Assembly: GCF_014652675.1 (NCBI RefSeq)
Contig: NZ_BMZG01000002.1
Location: 1 to 64,000, forward strand
DNA length: 64,000 nt
Origin: Formosimonas limnophila
GTDB lineage: Bacteria; Pseudomonadota; Gammaproteobacteria; Burkholderiales; Burkholderiaceae
Reading direction: 5' to 3'
Of the stretch, positions 20,004-28,728 are shown piece after piece (position 1 is the stretch's first letter; each line of letters begins with the position of its first letter). The translations under genes and the position numbers were made by a program. The notes under the pieces are model-generated. The model was not told the origin of the DNA and ran no database searches. It saw nothing but the letters and a program-made list of their open reading frames with translations.

Positions 20004-21677
20004 ATGAAGTCTTTAGTTTCTGCGTTTTTATTATTCATTTCCACCGTATGCTTGGCCTTGCCGACAGCTCCTTCTGTCACGTTCGGCACTGAATCAGACC
20101 CCAGTACATTAACTGAAAGCCAGTTCAATAAATATGATGGCAGCGTTTTTGTCAAGACATCGGACGGCACGGCCAATGGCGTAGTAGATAGCGTTTGGCA
20201 TTATTCAATCAAGAATAATAAGTGGGTTAAAGTACCCAAACCAACCCTCGTGGACTTAGGCGGACAGCCGCAAATTAATGGGACTGGTTTTGTCAAGGCT
20301 GACGGTACAACAATATCATACGACAACAGCACCTATTTGGCTGGCTCAGGCGTGACTGGCCGTGTCTCTTTTTACAATGGCGCGAACTCCACAACGTCTG
20401 ACGCAGGTTTTGTCTATTCGAGTACAAATAAAAGGCTCGGCGTAAATCAAGGCTCACCAATACACACAGTCGACGCAGTTGGTGCTTTACGGGCTTTAAA
20501 CGCTGGCACAACAAACCAATTCCTGATTGACCCACTAGATGCAGTAGGCCCGAAGTTAAAGTTGGGCACATCGACTGACCCAATAGCGTTTTGGGAAATG
20601 GGTGCTTACAACTCAATAAACAACTTTGACAACAAAGGTCGCACCTTCAAGATATTCAATAACGCGTCACCGAATGCGGTGTGGGTAAATGGTTCAAACG
20701 GATATTTAGGGCTTAATGTCACTGCTGCCCCGATTAGCCGCTTCGCTAACACTGCCACTGCGCAACTCGGAACAAATGGCATTGGTGTTGATGTATCAAG
20801 TGGCACAACATGGGTCGCAACCCAAGCATGGGCGCACATTCTGAGGCAATCAGGTGTTGGCGTAGGTGCAGGTGGCATGAGCATCCAAGCGGATGGCACA
20901 ACTAACACTAATATCATCGTCGAAGCTGCGTCAGGTGTCACAAAAACGCAAAAATGGGCGGTGCTCGGCTCAGGTGACACTGTGCACAGCGGAAATGTGC
21001 AAACAAAGTCATCAAATACCCATTATGTCAGCGTTGCATCGTTTACAGCGGACAGCGTTGGAGACGTTCGTTTTACCCTTGTAAATGGTCAATGGTTGCA
21101 ACAGATTTGTACCGTTGCGAACGCAACTAAGGGTTCTGGAACGTGGGTTGAAAATTATGAAAAAGACCTTGTGAAAAGATATACTTGGACAATCGCCGCT
21201 AACACGAACTTTGCCACAGGCACTAACTTCATACTGGGCGAAAGTGTTGTAACAGGAAGTCCGACACTCACAACGTTGAACAACATGCCCTATCTCGGTG
21301 TGGCGTCAGGTGGGACGCCCGCCGCCCCCAATGGCACGTTTAGCGAACTTGGTGCGCCGAATGGCTACTTTAAGATGAACAACGTTGTGCTTCGAAATTT
21401 GAAAGCAACAGTCAGATTTTCGATCACGCCAGGTAGTTATCAGGACTTTGCAGTGCAACTTGTGAAGTATGTTTCTGGTGCTTGGAATGTTGTTGAAACT
21501 CGTAAGGCTTGGCGGTCTAATGATGCGATTGCAGAAAATGCTGTGTCCTTTGAGACTTATTCAAGCGGGGCATCCGACGACTTCAACACAAGTGTTTTTG
21601 CATTTAGGTTCGTGAATTCTTCGGGAAGTACCTTGGTTTTACCACCGCAAGTTGTTACATTAACTTTCTCGCATTGA
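20004..21677 (+). CDS. Fibre-like protein with an N-terminal signal peptide, 557 aa
   Basis: The first 19 residues (MKSLVSAFLLFISTVCLAL) look like a cleavable signal peptide with an ALP site, which is uncommon for a virion protein. The body is rich in Gly, Thr, Asn and Val, with segments such as GFVYSSTNKRLGVNQGSPIH and FWEMGAYNSINNF that recall receptor-binding or fibre domains. Start is supported by ggagaggtaa upstream. It lies between the terminase and lysis genes, not next to the tail genes. It might be exported by the lysogen, or be a fibre whose N-terminus only mimics a signal. Confidence 0.72.
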   Translation: MKSLVSAFLLFISTVCLALPTAPSVTFGTESDPSTLTESQFNKYDGSVFVKTSDGTANGVVDSVWHYSIKNNKWVKVPKPTLVDLGGQPQINGTGFVKADGTTISYDNSTYLAGSGVTGRVSFYNGANSTTSDAGFVYSSTNKRLGVNQGSPIHTVDAVGALRALNAGTTNQFLIDPLDAVGPKLKLGTSTDPIAFWEMGAYNSINNFDNKGRTFKIFNNASPNAVWVNGSNGYLGLNVTAAPISRFANTATAQLGTNGIGVDVSSGTTWVATQAWAHILRQSGVGVGAGGMSIQADGTTNTNIIVEAASGVTKTQKWAVLGSGDTVHSGNVQTKSSNTHYVSVASFTADSVGDVRFTLVNGQWLQQICTVANATKGSGTWVENYEKDLVKRYTWTIAANTNFATGTNFILGESVVTGSPTLTTLNNMPYLGVASGGTPAAPNGTFSELGAPNGYFKMNNVVLRNLKATVRFSITPGSYQDFAVQLVKYVSGAWNVVETRKAWRSNDAIAENAVSFETYSSGASDDFNTSVFAFRFVNSSGSTLVLPPQVVTLTFSH

Positions 21678-21697
21678 AAAATAGAAGATATTTAAAA

Positions 21698-22036
21698 ATG
21701 AGAAATATTTTTGAAAAAGTCGCAGCACTTTTGTTTCTATTCATGTTGGTTGGCATTGTTCTGTTTTTGGTTTATGTGCCAATGCCAGCGGCGAGCGAGA
21801 AGGTAATTTTAATGATTATCGGTGCGCTGGTAGCTGCATCTACAGGGGCTTTACCTAAACTTTTTGGTACCGACAAAGGTGAGGAAGATTCACTTAAGAA
21901 GCGGGTTGTGGCACTTGAACAGCACATCGCAGTACTTAATGCAGAGGCAAAAGTTGTTAAATCACAGTACGACCAGATTGTTCAGATGCTGATTGAGCGT
22001 CATGTCGTGAACGGTGACGGAATTGTTAGCGAATGA
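21698..22036 (+). CDS. Probable lysis-region membrane protein, 112 aa
   Basis: The ATG at 21698 (MRNIFEKVAALLFLFMLVGI) is chosen; the upstream TTG at 21674 overlaps the previous stop. Two hydrophobic helices (VAALLFLFMLVGIVLFLVYV and VILMIIGALVAASTGAL) are followed by a coiled-coil tail (DSLKKRVVALEQHIAVLNAEAKV). This layout fits a holin or a spanin-like membrane protein of the lysis cassette, and a 57-aa holin candidate and amidase follow. I cannot choose between the roles. Confidence 0.68.
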   Translation: MRNIFEKVAALLFLFMLVGIVLFLVYVPMPAASEKVILMIIGALVAASTGALPKLFGTDKGEEDSLKKRVVALEQHIAVLNAEAKVVKSQYDQIVQMLIERHVVNGDGIVSE

Positions 22037-22133
22037 AGACTTAATTTTCACCCTGCTTAAGGTGGGAGTGGTGGCCGCGTTTATCGCGGCTTTTTTATTG
22101 GTCGCGTCTGTGGCCGAATTTATAGGAGTTTGA
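22014..22133 (+). CDS. Possible 39-aa single-helix membrane peptide
   Basis: A GTG at 22014 opens a frame encoding MTELLANEDLIFTLLKVGVV then AAFIAAFLLVASVAEFIGV, one clear membrane helix. It overlaps the previous gene by 23 bp and ends two bases before the holin ATG. No good ribosome site precedes it, and part of it coincides with a terminator-like hairpin, so it may be only apparent coding. Confidence 0.35.
   Translation: MTELLANEDLIFTLLKVGVVAAFIAAFLLVASVAEFIGV
22074..22096 (+). terminator. Terminator-like hairpin inside the lysis region
   Basis: gccgcg (22074-22079), loop tttat, cgcggc (22085-22090), then six T residues: a textbook intrinsic terminator upstream of the holin and amidase genes. 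It falls within the possible 39-aa frame. Confidence 0.6.
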
Positions 22134-22135
22134 AA

Positions 22136-22309
22136 ATGGATTTATCAACTGTTTTTGGTATTTTAGTGCGCCATGGTTTGACGATTTTGGGCGGAGTTTT
22201 GGTGAGCAAGGGCATCATCGAGGCTGGCGACGTAGAAGTCATAGCAGGATCAGGTGCTGCCATCGTTGGTGTGCTGCTTTCTGTGTTCAATAAGCGAGTT
22301 GCGAAATGA
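22136..22309 (+). CDS. Holin (Pam3-gp28-like), 57 aa
   Basis: The frame encodes MDLSTVFGILVRHGLTILGG and continues to a stop at 22309. A strong aggag ribosome site precedes the ATG. Two hydrophobic stretches (FGILVRHGLTILGGVLVSKG and VIAGSGAAIVGVLLSVF) are joined by an acidic loop and end with a basic tail, the pattern of very small phage holins that I recall as the Pam3-gp28 family. Its TGA overlaps the amidase ATG (ATGA), so both are co-translated. Holins open the inner membrane so that the lytic enzyme can reach peptidoglycan. Confidence 0.78.
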   Translation: MDLSTVFGILVRHGLTILGGVLVSKGIIEAGDVEVIAGSGAAIVGVLLSVFNKRVAK

Positions 22310-22842
22310 TTTTTTTAATTGCAGGGCATGGTGGCGGTGATAGCGGAGCGGTCGGCGTAAACGGACGAACAGAGTCCGCTGAAACTATCAAGTTTCGCGA
22401 CAAAATCAAAGCACACCTGCAGAACCACGGTGCGAAATTCAAGACCGACGATGACCGCGACGGTCTAGCTACTGTACTGAATAAATGCAATACAGGCAGC
22501 GGCTCTGTGGTGCTCGACATTCATTTTAACGCTGGTCCAAAAACGGCGACAGGCGTTGAGGTGATTGTCGGTGACGATGCCCAAGGCAATGACTTGGCAT
22601 TGGCAATGGATGTGCTTGACGTGATGATTAAATACACAGGTCTAAAGTCTCGCGGTGTCAAAAAAGAATCACAAACGCCGCGTAAACGCCTGGGCGTGAT
22701 GCGCGAGCATGGTGCAGTCTGTCTGCTTGAAACCTGTTTTATCACTAATGAAACTGACATGCGTAAGTATGACAACGTCATAAGTGAGTTGGCGCGTGAG
22801 TTGGCTATGGTTTTGATTCGCCATGACGCAAAGGCTTCTTAA
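22306..22842 (+). CDS. N-acetylmuramoyl-L-alanine amidase endolysin, 178 aa
   Basis: An Amidase_3 type zinc amidase: GHGGGDSGA with H8, E23 in TESAET, H73 in DIHFNAG and catalytic E142 in LLETCFITN. The enzyme cuts the bond between muramic acid and the first Ala of the stem peptide. There is no signal peptide, so release depends on the holin encoded just upstream with an ATGA overlap. The length is that of a bare catalytic domain. Confidence 0.9.
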   Translation: MIFLIAGHGGGDSGAVGVNGRTESAETIKFRDKIKAHLQNHGAKFKTDDDRDGLATVLNKCNTGSGSVVLDIHFNAGPKTATGVEVIVGDDAQGNDLALAMDVLDVMIKYTGLKSRGVKKESQTPRKRLGVMREHGAVCLLETCFITNETDMRKYDNVISELARELAMVLIRHDAKAS

Positions 22843-22878
22843 AATTCTCAATGCTTGGCTTTTTTATTTGGATAAATA

Positions 22879-23328
22879 ATGTTCTCTAGCGGACCATTAC
22901 CGAGAGTGAAAATTCGCAGAAACTCGCCATCTAACAGATTTGGCAGGGTAAGAAGTGGCGGCAAGCGTGTTCATCAGGGCGAGGATTATCAGGCAGACAT
23001 TGGCACGCCTATTTTGGCGGTTGATGATGGGGTGGTGGCATTCATTCGCAACGGTGGCGACTATGGGCTTCAGATTTGTATTAAAACGGTATTAACGCAT
23101 AACGGCAATCCAGTTTATGCGTTTTATGCGCACCTATCACGGGTTGATGTGAAAGCTTGCCAACAGTTAAAGTCTGGTCAGCCCATGGGCGCGACTGGTG
23201 ATACAGGTAATGCACGAGGGATGCGCGGCGAGGACTGTCACCTGCACTTTGAAGTGCGAACACGAGCGAGCCCAGGTCTTGGGCTTGGCGGTCGATTAGA
23301 CCCGAGAGGTTTTGTGAGATATGGATAA
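22879..23328 (+). CDS. M23-family peptidoglycan endopeptidase, 149 aa
   Basis: A LytM/M23 metallopeptidase domain: HxxxD at H32/D36 (VHQGEDY), H85 in YAHLSRV, and HLHFEV with H121/H123. Such enzymes cut peptide cross-bridges. No signal peptide is present. It sits beside the amidase, giving two lytic activities, but it also lies at the head of the structural genes and overlaps the portal gene by 8 bp, so it could instead be a virion-associated lysin used at entry. Confidence 0.87.
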   Translation: MFSSGPLPRVKIRRNSPSNRFGRVRSGGKRVHQGEDYQADIGTPILAVDDGVVAFIRNGGDYGLQICIKTVLTHNGNPVYAFYAHLSRVDVKACQQLKSGQPMGATGDTGNARGMRGEDCHLHFEVRTRASPGLGLGGRLDPRGFVRYG

Positions 23329-24481
23329 AACAATTTTTTCGCCTTACGCGGCAGCGGCAGGTTGGCGCGCCTTGGGCTTCAACTTCTCAATACAAAACAT
23401 GCCAATGACCGAGATGCTGAAGCAACCATTGGTCATTAATGCACTCACTGCGCCTATAAACGACGCAATCAAGGCGTGGCGAATTCTCGATGATGATGGT
23501 TATGCAATCGAACGTAAATTCGGCTATCAGCACCTTTTCCACGATGCGGTCCTGCTTGCAAAAATCAATGGAAACGCTTTGGTAATACCAGTTACCACAA
23601 AAGACATGGCAAGTAAAATCACTGGCGGCGTAAATGGTTTCCAAGTGGTGCAGGGCAAAAGAAATGATGATGGTGTGTTCTCCATCAAAACAAAAAACGG
23701 CGATGAAAAATTAATCCACCCTGATAATGTTTTTGAGGTTTTTTCCCTGAGCGGTTTCAGGACTCAGTCACTGAGAGATTTGAACATCATCAGTGGCTCA
23801 GAGGTTGACCTTATAACCGAAGCTTACACAGTCTACAAAAAAGGGCTGGACGAGATTTTCTACATTCTCAAGCGCGCCATTGTTGACACCAGAGGTATAA
23901 AAGACCTTGCCGATCAAATGGATGCAGCGGTTACAGATGAGCAGAAAATAGATTTGGTGATGAAGCTTAAGGCTGTTCATCAAGCAACGAACGGCACTGA
24001 CAACCACACTGGGGTAGTTTACGACTTAGACCTTGAAAAGGTTGAGCGTCTATCAATTGCGAGCGCACTTGACGGAATTGTAAAGGCTTTCAATGAGCTA
24101 AAAAATAACTTCGTCGCGTCCACTCGCATACCTGAGGTAAAGATATTTGGCTCACAAGTAGGCGGCATTGGCAATAACGATGCAAGCACACTGTCAATCT
24201 ATTTTGACATGGTAGAGCAACTTATGCAGACCACGCTGTACGACATGCTGCAATGGATGGACGCCATGGCGGGCTTCGATGCGCCAAAAATCGTTTTTGG
24301 ATCTGTTAGACCACAGAGTGAGTCGGAAAAAATCGGAATCGAAAAAACTCAGGCGGAAATTGACAAGATTTATTTTGACATGTTAGACACAGCTGTGCAG
24401 GATGGCATTTTGAAGCGGATTGAATCACGTTACGGGTCATTAGATGGTAGCCAAAGTACAGACACCACCAGCACCGATTAA
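23321..24481 (+). CDS. Portal protein, DUF1073 type, 386 aa
   Basis: The sequence begins MDKTIFSPYAAAAGWRALGF and contains PLVINALTAPINDAIKAWRIL, FEVFSLSGFRTQSL and RIPEVKIFGSQVGGIGNNDASTLSIYFDMVEQL, which fit the DUF1073 portal family seen with DUF2213 and DUF2184 proteins. The portal is the ring at the capsid vertex through which DNA passes. It overlaps the M23 gene by 8 bp and the next gene by 38 bp. No extra domain is fused. Confidence 0.85.
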   Translation: MDKTIFSPYAAAAGWRALGFNFSIQNMPMTEMLKQPLVINALTAPINDAIKAWRILDDDGYAIERKFGYQHLFHDAVLLAKINGNALVIPVTTKDMASKITGGVNGFQVVQGKRNDDGVFSIKTKNGDEKLIHPDNVFEVFSLSGFRTQSLRDLNIISGSEVDLITEAYTVYKKGLDEIFYILKRAIVDTRGIKDLADQMDAAVTDEQKIDLVMKLKAVHQATNGTDNHTGVVYDLDLEKVERLSIASALDGIVKAFNELKNNFVASTRIPEVKIFGSQVGGIGNNDASTLSIYFDMVEQLMQTTLYDMLQWMDAMAGFDAPKIVFGSVRPQSESEKIGIEKTQAEIDKIYFDMLDTAVQDGILKRIESRYGSLDGSQSTDTTSTD

Positions 24482-25136
24482 GCCAGAGTCGAGCCACAGG
24501 AAGTTGCTTAATGACTTGATTAAAAGAATCATTGGGCGTTTGGGTGAGTTAGACGCAAGCATGATAGACGAGGCAGCTAAAAAGCTGCCTTTTTTATTTG
24601 ATGAAATCAGAGACTACAACGCAAGGAAGTTTAAAAAGCTTTTGAGCGATGCGCTGGGAAAAAGGAAAGCCTCTGGTCTTATAAGTCTGATTGAGCCTAA
24701 AGCAATTGAGTTTTTGCGCGAGGCATATGTCACGGCAAATACCACGCTGATTAGGTCGGTCAGTAATGACGTGGCGACAAGAATCACACGTGAGATAGCT
24801 AAAGATCCTAGGGACTTGCCGCCGTTGATAGATCGCATCGAAAAGGCTGGAAACGTCACGCGTAGCAGGGCGCGAACCATTGCGCGGACAGAGACGGCAA
24901 AGCTCAACGCTGATATGTCAAAAGTGAAGTCTGTCGCACTTGGAATCACGTCATACGAGTGGCGCACGGCTGGCGATGAGCGCGTGCGTGATGACCACGA
25001 TATTTGCGACGGCAAAACTTACAAATATGGCGAGCAGACCGACTCAGACAGTGGCAATGAGCCAGGTCAGGATGTGAATTGCCGATGCGTGGCAATCAAC
25101 GTGATAACCGATGATGTATTGGAGCAGATTTTATGA
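24444..25136 (+). CDS. Head morphogenesis protein, SPP1 gp7/Mu F type, 230 aa
   Basis: The C-terminal half shows the family pattern: ARTIARTETAKLNADMSKVK, then YEWRTAGDERVRDDHDICDG with Asp/His residues, and PGQDVNCRCVAINV. The first half is helical and basic. These proteins bind the portal and are needed for infectious heads. The start lies within the portal gene end (38-bp overlap in another frame) and the stop overlaps the protease start by 4 bp. Confidence 0.87.
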   Translation: MVAKVQTPPAPIKPESSHRKLLNDLIKRIIGRLGELDASMIDEAAKKLPFLFDEIRDYNARKFKKLLSDALGKRKASGLISLIEPKAIEFLREAYVTANTTLIRSVSNDVATRITREIAKDPRDLPPLIDRIEKAGNVTRSRARTIARTETAKLNADMSKVKSVALGITSYEWRTAGDERVRDDHDICDGKTYKYGEQTDSDSGNEPGQDVNCRCVAINVITDDVLEQIL

Positions 25137-26161
25137 ATAAAAAACTTGTGAGCAAAATTTCTTTGGGAAATAAAAAGCAAGACGCTCGATATAAGGGTCA
25201 AGAAAAATTAGACCTAAACAACATTGAGCGAACATCTGATGGTGCTGTGATTTTGAATGGCTATCCTTTTCGTAGCGGCATCTACGAGTACTACGACTGG
25301 GAAGTCGGGGACGGTTTCTCTGACAGGATTATGAATGGGTTTATCAGCGATGAAGAGGCTAAACGACTTGCCGATTTGATGGTCGGCTTGCCGCTGACTT
25401 TTGATCATGTTTTCATCGACACTCTGAGCCATCGTGAAGAGCATGGCATCGGCTCTGTGATAAGCAATGGCGAATATCAAGATGATGGCCGAGTCAAATG
25501 CAAAGTCCTCATTACTAATGGCGACGCAATCGCTAAATTCTCAACGCAGGAGTTTAACCAATTATCTATTGGCTTCACTGCTGATATTGACAAAGAAAAC
25601 GCACCGGATGGCGCGGATTTCTTGATAAAAAACATCCGTCTCAATCACGTTGCGCTGGTTGAGTTCGGGCGTGCAGGGGCTGGCGGTTCGCTGGCAAATT
25701 CAAAGGTGGTTATTAAAGAGGATGTAAATATGGACATCAAAGAATTGCAGGCGACGGTAGCACAACTGACGCTTGAAAACACGGAGTTGAAAAACTCCAA
25801 AACTGAGCTCGAAAAGCTGCGTGCTGAAAATGACATGCTCAAAAAGGCTCAAAAGTCAGAAGATGAAATCAGAAAAGAGGCCGAGAAGTTGGCTAACTCT
25901 TGGTCTGATTTGTCAGAAAAAATTGTCGAAATGACGGGCGAGAAATCAAGTGTACCGCTGACAAATTCAACAGCAGCGATGAAAGCGGCGCTGCAAAAAA
26001 TTGGTCACTCAATGCCTGATGATGCAACCGATGTTTATGTTCAGGCTGCATTTGACTTTGCTTTGCAAAACGGCAAAAAACATGCCAAGCCAATCGATGC
26101 GCAATTGAGCGTAGGTGGCTCTTTCGAGGAAAACGTGGAAAAAACTTTTGGAGGTCAGTAA
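25133..26161 (+). CDS. Prohead protease fused to scaffold (DUF2213 type), 342 aa
   Basis: The N-terminal ~190 residues match DUF2213 prohead proteases: ILNGYPFRSGIYEYYDWEVG, VGLPLTFDHVFIDTLSHREE with a His, and FNQLSIGFTADI with a Ser. A helical, coiled-coil region follows (about 200-265: DIKELQATVAQLTLENTELK) and then a C-terminal domain, as expected for a scaffold. An internal ATG at 25730 (residue 200) has a gagg site and could make a separate scaffold from the same gene. The protease trims scaffold and capsid proteins during maturation. Confidence 0.84.
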   Translation: MNKKLVSKISLGNKKQDARYKGQEKLDLNNIERTSDGAVILNGYPFRSGIYEYYDWEVGDGFSDRIMNGFISDEEAKRLADLMVGLPLTFDHVFIDTLSHREEHGIGSVISNGEYQDDGRVKCKVLITNGDAIAKFSTQEFNQLSIGFTADIDKENAPDGADFLIKNIRLNHVALVEFGRAGAGGSLANSKVVIKEDVNMDIKELQATVAQLTLENTELKNSKTELEKLRAENDMLKKAQKSEDEIRKEAEKLANSWSDLSEKIVEMTGEKSSVPLTNSTAAMKAALQKIGHSMPDDATDVYVQAAFDFALQNGKKHAKPIDAQLSVGGSFEENVEKTFGGQ

Positions 26162-26787
26162 TGAGCAATATGCAAAACAAGAAGTGGGGCCAGTGGGCTG
26201 AGTTTGACAACAAATATGCAGTCGATGCAGCGGTTTATGGTAGCCACATCCCTTTTGGTCGTGTTGTTTATTCAGCAGAGCAAACCAGCTCACAAGCTGA
26301 GTATCACGAACGCGCAGCCAATCACTCTGTCATGCTGCCTCATGAAGATGGCGATGCTAAATTCACTGATTCACTTGGTAACGCTATTCCTGCGCTCAAT
26401 ACATTCACGCAGCGCGACGGCAAAAACCACATTTACGGAGTCACAGTTGAGTCAAGTTTTTACGACAAACCTATGCCTCTGTTTGGTTTGGATGCGCAGT
26501 CTGATGGCTGTATCTCTTACGGGCAAAAGCAATGCGATTCAATCCCCGTTGCGCGTACAGGCGCTGTCTATGTACCGCTTTGTACAGATGTTAAGGTTGG
26601 TGACAAGGTTGGCTTTTTAATAAAGACTCCTGACGCTGCCGATGCAACACAGGGCTATGGAGTTATCGGCAACCTTAATGATCCTGATTTGGGTGCCAAC
26701 ATGCGTGAGCTGGTTGGCGCAGAGTTCCGCACCAATGGTACAAAAGGTAGTGGTGCCACGGTTTATTTGAATTTGACAGGAAAGTGA
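26161..26787 (+). CDS. Capsid decoration/cement-like protein (DUF2190-like), 208 aa
   Basis: The ATG overlaps the previous stop by one base. The sequence is beta-rich with AVDAAVYGSHIPFGRVVYSA, PHEDGDAKFTDSLGNAIPAL and a VGDKVGFLIKTPDAADATQGYG end segment. Its place between protease/scaffold and major capsid protein is where decoration (structural cement) proteins lie in this phage group. Family assignment is by order and overall look. Confidence 0.68.
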   Translation: MSNMQNKKWGQWAEFDNKYAVDAAVYGSHIPFGRVVYSAEQTSSQAEYHERAANHSVMLPHEDGDAKFTDSLGNAIPALNTFTQRDGKNHIYGVTVESSFYDKPMPLFGLDAQSDGCISYGQKQCDSIPVARTGAVYVPLCTDVKVGDKVGFLIKTPDAADATQGYGVIGNLNDPDLGANMRELVGAEFRTNGTKGSGATVYLNLTGK

Positions 26788-26794
26788 GTAAAAA

Positions 26795-27925
26795 ATGACA
26801 TTCATCATTAAAAACAAGGCAACCGAGTTGCTCAATGAATTTGTCGGTTTCAAGTTTGAGAACAAAGAAAAGAGCAAGGAAAAACTGGTTTCTACCATCG
26901 ATGCAATTTTGACCAATGCACAGGCTGTGCAGTTGGCCAATGAATCAAAGATGGCGAATAGCCAATCATCGATTTTGGGTCGTATCATTGAATTAAAAAC
27001 CCGCGTTGTACTGGAAGATGTGAGCGAACCAGCGCCTGAGTTGATCTACCTCAACAAGTCCCGCGAGTGGGGTAATGTGATCAATGTAAATTTGGGCGAC
27101 ATCGTACTGCCTTACTCAACAGATTACAAACGTGGCGAGGTAACAATCGGTGCTGACCATTCAAACAGCACGCCGACTCAGGGCTTTGAAGAAAAGCAAT
27201 ACGGCGAGCCTTTGACCATCAAACCAATGACCACTGCTGTGGAAATTGGTTACTTTGAGCTCGAAAAAGCAGCCCGTGACGGTGTCGATTTGATTGCACG
27301 AGAAATCTCAGAGCGTCAAAAAGACATGGACACCTTCGTTGAAAAGCATTTTTTCAAAGGACTGCCACAGTTTGCACTGCCTGGCTATTTCACAAGCCTC
27401 AACCCGCCAAAAATCTTGGTGCCCGAGTCCACAGTTAATGCAGGCAAACGCCGCTGGGAAGACAAGACGCCAAGCGAAGTATTGGCCGACTTGAAATTGA
27501 TGCGCGAGCAGTCAAAAGCTCAAAGCAAGTCAAACCTCTATCCATCTGTTATTCAGCTCTCAACAGCCGAATATGCTTATCTATCGATGGTTCGCATGGG
27601 TGATGGTCAATCACCTACGATTCTTGAGCAGTGGACGAAAGAAATGCTGTTGTTGTCTAATCCAGCACTGAGCTTCCCACAGCCTGCCACAGAGTTAATG
27701 CCGTTGGACTTCTTGAATTTGCAAGGTATCGCCGATTCAGGCGGTGCAACTGGTGTTGCAGTAACAACGCGTTTCGGTTCAGGTACTTACTCTGTGAAGT
27801 ACGGTACAAAACGCCGCACTGAAATGCGTCAGGATGGCTGGACTTTCAAAATGGGGTTGTGGGCACCATTCGGTGGTGTGACAGCGAAAAAAGATTCTTC
27901 TGCAATTTGGTTCGAGGGGATTTGA
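26795..27925 (+). CDS. Major capsid protein, DUF2184 type, 376 aa
   Basis: The protein contains ELIYLNKSREWGNVINVNLG, TAVEIGYFELEKAARDGVDL, SERQKDMDTFVEKHFFKG and a C-terminal beta-rich RTEMRQDGWTFKMGLWAPF segment, which fit the DUF2184 major capsid family with an HK97-like fold. It follows the cement gene by 7 bp. The gene order protease-cement-capsid supports the call. Full length by family standards. Confidence 0.85.
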   Translation: MTFIIKNKATELLNEFVGFKFENKEKSKEKLVSTIDAILTNAQAVQLANESKMANSQSSILGRIIELKTRVVLEDVSEPAPELIYLNKSREWGNVINVNLGDIVLPYSTDYKRGEVTIGADHSNSTPTQGFEEKQYGEPLTIKPMTTAVEIGYFELEKAARDGVDLIAREISERQKDMDTFVEKHFFKGLPQFALPGYFTSLNPPKILVPESTVNAGKRRWEDKTPSEVLADLKLMREQSKAQSKSNLYPSVIQLSTAEYAYLSMVRMGDGQSPTILEQWTKEMLLLSNPALSFPQPATELMPLDFLNLQGIADSGGATGVAVTTRFGSGTYSVKYGTKRRTEMRQDGWTFKMGLWAPFGGVTAKKDSSAIWFEGI

Positions 27926-27926
27926 T

Positions 27927-28244
27927 ATGCGTTATGTAAATTACACAGCAAGCAAGCGGTTCTTATCAGTCTGTCATGCAAAAGGAATTCGACTGGTTGA
28001 GCTTAAAACTGGTGCTGGCGAGCTTTCTGATGAGGAGGCGCTGGCTGTGGTCAAAGATGGCAAACCAACAAGCGAGGCCTTGCTTTTAGCAAAAAATGGC
28101 TACGTTTTGTTTGACCATAAAGAGTTGACCGATTTGTTCAACAAAACAAAAAAAACTGATGACCCTTTTGAAAAGCCATCAAAGCCAGTGAAACAAAAGG
28201 CAGATTCAGCCGTGTCGATTGACAAAGCAGAGCGGCCTGTATGA
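27927..28244 (+). CDS. Small head-region protein, 105 aa
   Basis: The start follows the capsid gene by one base. A small alpha/beta unit (MRYVNYTASKRFLSVCHAKG to LAKNGYVLFDHKELTDLF) is followed by a Lys/Asp/Pro-rich tail that is probably disordered. It overlaps the next gene by 4 bp. No family is recognised; a head-completion or accessory role is likely from position. Confidence 0.65.
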   Translation: MRYVNYTASKRFLSVCHAKGIRLVELKTGAGELSDEEALAVVKDGKPTSEALLLAKNGYVLFDHKELTDLFNKTKKTDDPFEKPSKPVKQKADSAVSIDKAERPV

Positions 28245-28726
28245 TCTACGACGCGGCTTGGTTTATCAGCACGCCAATGGGCAAGAAGTACGAATCTATC
28301 AGCGATGATGATTACTTTCTTGCCCTTTTGCTTGCCACAAACGACGCCCGCATGATCAACGTGTCGAAGTATTGCCCAAAGATTTTTGACGAGGCTTTGG
28401 CTTTGCAGATTGATGCATTGCTGCAAGAGCTATTCCACACTGAGGGCGGCGTGACCACGATAGACGGTAACGGTGATGCAGTGGCATACGTCACCAGTGA
28501 CAAGGTCTATGACACGCAGCGTAATTACACACTCATGCAGCGGTCTCAGGAGTCAGTCAAGGCAACCCCATCGGGTCGCCTTGCTTTGATTTACAGCCAA
28601 TGCAAGGGGGCACGTATCGCCATGCACTTAGCGTTAAAGCCGTCATCGTGCGGTTGCAAGCAGCTTGGCGATACTTATGCGATGTATGCGGATCACATCA
28701 ACACGTACTATAACCACGGGCTTTAA
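28241..28726 (+). CDS. Head-tail connector-like protein (DUF4054-like), 161 aa
   Basis: The protein is mostly helical, with FLALLLATNDARMINVSKYC and AGARIAMHLALK-like helices (KGARIAMHLALKPSSCGCKQ) that fit connector proteins of the gp6/DUF4054 type. It lies directly after the capsid region and before neck genes. The C-terminal CGCKQ motif is unusual. It overlaps the previous gene by 4 bp. Assignment is by order and helical pattern. Confidence 0.62.
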   Translation: MIYDAAWFISTPMGKKYESISDDDYFLALLLATNDARMINVSKYCPKIFDEALALQIDALLQELFHTEGGVTTIDGNGDAVAYVTSDKVYDTQRNYTLMQRSQESVKATPSGRLALIYSQCKGARIAMHLALKPSSCGCKQLGDTYAMYADHINTYYNHGL

Positions 28727-28728
28727 TC

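Noticed and set aside
22824-22880. 18-aa frame MTQRLLKILNAWLFYLDK overlapping the amidase end
   Set aside because: Too short to support and no ribosome site, although a short hydrophobic lysis peptide cannot be excluded.
22879-23328. Lysostaphin-type bacteriocin role for the M23 protein
   Set aside because: No signal peptide or cell-wall binding domain, and the context is a phage lysis/structural cluster.
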